Positions 4,659 through 5,665 of a DNA stretch of 5,665 bases are shown here, piece by piece. The translations under genes and the position numbers were made by a program. The stretch is from Nanobdellota archaeon (GTDB taxonomy: Archaea > Nanobdellota > Nanobdellia > Pacearchaeales > GW2011-AR1). The notes under the pieces were generated by a model, which was not told the DNA's origin, did no database searches, and saw nothing but the letters and a program-made list of their open reading frames with translations. The DNA lies in NCBI GenBank assembly GCA_018816625.1, contig JAHIVR010000124.1, positions 1 to 5,665 on the forward strand, written 5' to 3'. Every line of letters begins with the position of its first letter. Within the stretch, counting starts at the first letter, position 1.

Positions 4659-5665
4659 TTATAGGAGATAGAGGAGAATTGTGGGTAATAATAAACATCC
4701 CATCATGTTTGTTCTTCTGACCCCCAAAAGAATAGAATATATTCCGGTTGCTGTAGAAAGAAGGAAGAGGATAAATCCTAAGGGCCCTGAGACAAGAAAG
4801 ACAAGAACCACTAGTAAAAGAAGGGTCAAGAGTGTTAAGAAAAAGTAGTTTATTTTTTCTATTTTTTTTGAGGCTATGAGGGCTAGTTTTTTTGTAAGAA
4901 AGAAAGCAATTATCCCAGTAATTAATACTGTAATTAATATAGTTAAGAGAGTTTTTGGAGTTAAATTTTCTATTATCTCTTGTATTGCTACCGCTGCCCC
5001 TGTTCTTGTTTTAGAAATAGCGTAAAGGGCTATGAAAGAAAAACCCATTACAAGAGTGTTTGTGGCTCCAAGAAGTACAAGAAAACTCTTTCTATCTGTT
5101 CTTGCAATTATGTTTCCTATTATTGCTGCTTGTCCAGAGCCTAGGCCCGGAAGAAAGGAACATAAAGGCGAGGCTATCAGTGAACCAAGGAGAGGTTTGA
5201 AAAGGGGTGTTTTTATTTTTTCTGTGGATTGGGGAGGAATTTTTGTTTTATTCTTTATTGAAAGGATTAAATTTGAAGCCCCAAATAATCCTGTAAGAAG
5301 AGGAAGAAGGCTTTGGTTTATTTCAAGATTGAAGGTTATCCATCCTAGTGCCCCGGTTAAAAGGAAAACAAAGAGGGCCTTTGATTTTTGTTTTTCTGAT
5401 AGTATTAGAAATATAGATGCGAGGATTAAAAGATAAGGAATTATATTTCTTATTAAGGAATAGGTGTTTTTTAAGATAAATATAGAGGGCCATGCGATTA
5501 TAGTTAGAATAAATATTGCTGCAAGGCTACCATAAGCAGTTAAAATAATTGCTGAATACCCATAACCTTTTTGCAATAATTCATGTCCCGGGAGGATTGA
5601 GAGCTCTGTATCTGTGTCGGGACATCCTAAAAAAACACTTGGAATGAAGTCAATAAAGGTGTGGG
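4659..5665 (-). CDS. TctA/DUF112-type membrane permease, 5' end outside window
   Basis: This is an archaeal member of the TctA (tripartite tricarboxylate transporter large subunit) membrane family. The frame is open to the right edge, so the TTG at 5576 is not the start. The first visible residues read T-F-I-D-F-I-P-S-V-F-L-G-C-P-D-T-D-T, then S-I-L-P-G-H-E-L-L, the conserved block that follows the G-I-H-P-N-T segment in archaeal relatives. A second half carries F-L-P-G-L-G-S-G-Q-A-A (around 5156-5124), the matching Pro-Gly re-entrant motif of the internal repeat. Of a usual 400 or so residues, 334 are visible, with many hydrophobic segments. Bacterial TctA needs TctB and the binding protein TctC; neither is next to it here, as is common for archaeal forms, whose substrate is unknown. 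The gene ends 156 nt before the 152-aa gene and is probably transcribed separately. Confidence 0.9.
   Translation of the reverse strand, partial: HTFIDFIPSVFLGCPDTDTELSILPGHELLQKGYGYSAIILTAYGSLAAIFILTIIAWPSIFILKNTYSLIRNIIPYLLILASIFLILSEKQKSKALFVFLLTGALGWITFNLEINQSLLPLLTGLFGASNLILSIKNKTKIPPQSTEKIKTPLFKPLLGSLIASPLCSFLPGLGSGQAAIIGNIIARTDRKSFLVLLGATNTLVMGFSFIALYAISKTRTGAAVAIQEIIENLTPKTLLTILITVLITGIIAFFLTKKLALIASKKIEKINYFFLTLLTLLLLVVLVFLVSGPLGFILFLLSTATGIYSILLGVRRTNMMGCLLLPTILLYLL

Noticed and set aside
5032..5436. Plus-strand 134-codon frame opposite the TctA-like gene
   Set aside because: Its Arg/Pro-rich composition is what the reverse complement of hydrophobic membrane codons gives; the minus strand carries the family motifs.
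5574..5576. TTG as start of the TctA-like protein
   Set aside because: Conserved family residues continue upstream in the same frame to the window edge, so the TTG codes for an internal Leu.
1..5665. CRISPR array, insertion sequence, toxin-antitoxin or other defence system
   Set aside because: No regularly spaced repeats, transposase, terminal inverted repeats or defence-type domains were seen on either strand.

Overview
The window looks like a piece of an archaeal chromosome, most likely from a small-genome DPANN-type lineage (Woesearchaeota/Pacearchaeota-like). The firm part is the domain. The first gene is the large subunit of family D DNA polymerase, an enzyme found only in Archaea. The genes also carry archaeal TATA boxes (TTTAAATA or close variants) about 27-29 nt before their start codons, as expected for leaderless mRNAs. 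The DPANN placement is weaker; it rests on the AT-rich DNA, the compact layout and the resemblance of several proteins to ones I remember from that group.

Layout, left to right. 1-1447 (+) is the C-terminal part of DP2, cut by the left edge. It carries the catalytic D-C-D-G-D motif, a four-cysteine zinc module and a C-terminal PCNA-binding (PIP) box. 1501-1878 (+) is a 125-aa protein of unknown function with a His/Cys cluster. 1879-2071 is a non-coding stretch with a 14-nt direct repeat and two tiny ORFs of similar ending. 2072-2493 (+) encodes an N-terminal piece of a PurF-like glutamine amidotransferase domain. It has lost its catalytic residues, is split by a -1 frame change after a run of six G, and stops far short of family length. 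2529-3356 (+) is a six-TM membrane protein with an acidic outside loop. 3405-3977 (+) is a small HhH-GPD DNA glycosylase. A hairpin/poly-T region at 3978-4043 separates it from two genes on the minus strand: a 152-aa soluble unknown (4044-4502) and, upstream of it, a TctA/DUF112-type membrane permease (4659 to the right edge, 5' end missing).

How the genes relate. DP2 and the glycosylase are both genome-maintenance proteins, but each plus-strand gene appears to have its own promoter, so this is a row of single genes and not one operon. No CRISPR array, tRNA, rRNA, transposase or defence system is visible. The most unusual spot is the leader of the 152-aa gene (about 4503-4611). It has a near-ideal BRE/TATA promoter, a predicted 82-nt 5' UTR in a neighbourhood of leaderless genes, and nested inverted repeats that would form a 5'-terminal stem-loop or an operator. 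The second is the decayed or repurposed amidotransferase fragment, whose last residues (I-E-R-W-F) resemble the PIP-box ending of DP2 (I-E-K-W-F).
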